Below the pieces are notes generated by a model that ran no database searches, was not told the origin of the DNA, and was given only the letters and a program-made list of their open reading frames with translations. From NCBI GenBank assembly GCA_900318275.1, contig ONJY01000019.1, positions 1-60,124 on the forward strand: DNA of 60,124 bases. Reading direction: 5' to 3'. Below are positions 59,377-60,124 of this stretch, piece after piece. Within the stretch, counting starts at the first letter, position 1, and each line of letters opens with the position of its first letter. The position numbers were made by a program, and so were the translations under genes. This stretch comes from an uncultured Bacteroidales bacterium. Lineage in GTDB: Bacteria; Bacteroidota; Bacteroidia; Bacteroidales; P3.

Positions 59377-59843
59377 TAGTTCCATTGTTGTTTCAGTCGT
59401 TCTTTTATCCGCATCAGCCGCACCCCCACATGATCCTTCGTCATGCCCGTCGCGCGGCCTATCTCCTTGTACTCGTAGCCCTCGAGGTGCATCGTCGCTA
59501 TCGTGCGGTCGGGCTCCGGCAGCCGGGCTATCAGCTCATGCAGCGCGTCGTGCAGCGAGGTGTCCTCGGCCGGGCTGTCGTACCCCTCGGGCACGGGCTC
59601 GGGTGGGGGAGTGCGCCGCCCGATGTCGATGCAGGTGCTTCGCGCCACGCGCCATATCCAAGCTGCCTGTTTCGGGGCCATTGTTATGCTAAAGAGCTGT
59701 TCGCGAAGGTTCCAGAGTGCCAGCGTGCTCTCCTGCAGCAGGTCGTCGACCGTCAGGCCGTCGCGGCTGTAGCGACGGCAGACCGAGAAGAGCAACCCGC
59801 GGTAGCGGAGCATCAACTCGCCGAACGTTTCTGTGTCCTTCAC
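59373..59843 (-). CDS. ECF-type RNA polymerase sigma factor
   Basis: 156 residues. Sigma region 2 (LLFSVCRRYSRDGLTVDDLLQESTLALWNLR) and region 4 HTH (LPEPDRTIATMHLEGYEYKEIGRATGMTKDHVGVRLMRIKERLK). First gene of a probable operon with a small membrane protein and lipoproteins, suggesting control of envelope or surface-lipoprotein genes. The frame is full length for a compact ECF factor. Confidence 0.9.
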   Translation of the reverse strand: MKDTETFGELMLRYRGLLFSVCRRYSRDGLTVDDLLQESTLALWNLREQLFSITMAPKQAAWIWRVARSTCIDIGRRTPPPEPVPEGYDSPAEDTSLHDALHELIARLPEPDRTIATMHLEGYEYKEIGRATGMTKDHVGVRLMRIKERLKQQWNY

Positions 59844-59888
59844 ACTATAATAACGTATTTCGAGAGTGAAAAATTACAGGCGATTAAA

Positions 59889-59996
59889 AAAAAACGGCGA
59901 ATTATGCCAATTTTACGAATTGGCTGTAGCCGCACAATTTTAAAGCGAATTACTCGGATTGTGGTCGGCGAATCCGATGGGTCAGGTGCCGTTTTG
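59889..59996. other. Structured leader upstream of the sigma gene
   Basis: An outer stem (AAAACGGC 59891-59898 with GCCGTTTT 59988-59995) encloses two hairpins: GCCAATT/AATTGGC (59906-59924) and TCGGATT/AATCCGA (59954-59977). On the minus strand it ends in a run of T, so it could act as an attenuator or leader RNA before the sigma factor gene. Bases 59997-60124 contain another imperfect ACACC/GGTGT hairpin and no gene. Confidence 0.55.
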
Positions 59997-60124
59997 AGAT
60001 AAAAAACACCCTTCAAATGAGGTGTAGGGGCGTTTTTCTGCGACGATGGTTTGTGCGCCAAGTAGTGTGCAAAGCGTCGGAACGAAGTTTTTGGGGGGTG
60101 AAAAGAGCTGTTTTTTGATGAAAT

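Noticed and set aside
59840-60061. 73-codon minus-strand ORF before the sigma factor
   Set aside because: It spans the structured leader, has no motif and ends against the sigma gene.

Overview
The window looks like a chromosomal segment of a Bacteroidales bacterium (phylum Bacteroidota), probably an uncultured, strictly anaerobic gut-type organism with moderately high GC. The evidence is consistent. Promoters carry the phylum-specific TTTG-N19-TAnnTTTG pattern. PorQ and several cargo proteins with C-terminal sorting domains show a type IX secretion system. There is a complete Bat (aerotolerance-type) operon. Ribonucleotide reduction is represented by the oxygen-sensitive NrdD/NrdG pair, and IspG resembles the long Bacteroidota/plant type. 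No tRNA, rRNA, CRISPR array or insertion sequence was seen.

Layout. 1-3.6 kb: end of a DUF2027-like gene, ispG, and a tandem pair of seven-helix membrane proteins, the second with an AraC-type DNA-binding tail. 3.6-5.9 kb (minus): rarA and queA. 6.2-12.2 kb (plus): lytic transglycosylase, FtsB/DivIC, NlpC/P60 lipoprotein, lysine 2,3-aminomutase, porQ and lipoate ligase. 12.3-16.3 kb (minus): nitroreductase and lipoprotein, then nrdG/nrdD behind a cobalamin riboswitch. 16.9-20.2 kb (plus): 1-pyrroline-5-carboxylate dehydrogenase, a lipoprotein, an M28 peptidase and a small membrane protein. 20.2-31.9 kb (minus): one long run, moxR-DUF58-(DUF4381-like)-batA-batBC-batD-batE-WG repeat protein-rseC-ruvC-transglutaminase-like lipoprotein. 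32.4-39.2 kb (plus): large secreted T9SS protein, tyrS, MFS transporter and PepSY-like lipoprotein. 39.2-43.4 kb (minus): DUF2461 protein, small membrane protein, a broken nfo and a Pif1-type helicase. 43.4-44.6 kb (plus): AlaX-like editing protein and zinc macrodomain. 44.7-49.2 kb: an accessory stretch, partly AT-rich, with a CAT-like acetyltransferase, a deiminase operon, a DUF3791 pair and dinD. 49.4-51.4 kb (minus): groEL and groES. 51.6-59.8 kb (minus): an ECF sigma factor, a putative anti-sigma protein and a series of lipoproteins and secreted proteins, including a chimera of a groES fragment with a truncated lipoprotein gene and a T9SS cargo gene split by a frameshift.

The most unusual signal lies in the non-coding DNA. 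Three divergent promoter regions (about 6.1, 16.5 and 32.2 kb) each contain a degenerate array with a strict 11-bp period that turns into its own reverse complement at a central point. Two of them share the same 19-bp centre. Five gene junctions inside minus- or plus-strand operons contain heptanucleotide tandem arrays that supply stop codons, start-codon leaders or even a signal peptide. Arrays with periods of 8 and 9-10 bp surround groES. I know of no named element with these rules; they are the best candidates for something undescribed. The second candidate is the AT-rich three-gene operon at 45.5-47.5 kb, which encodes a deiminase, an AAG-like protein and an acidic protein.
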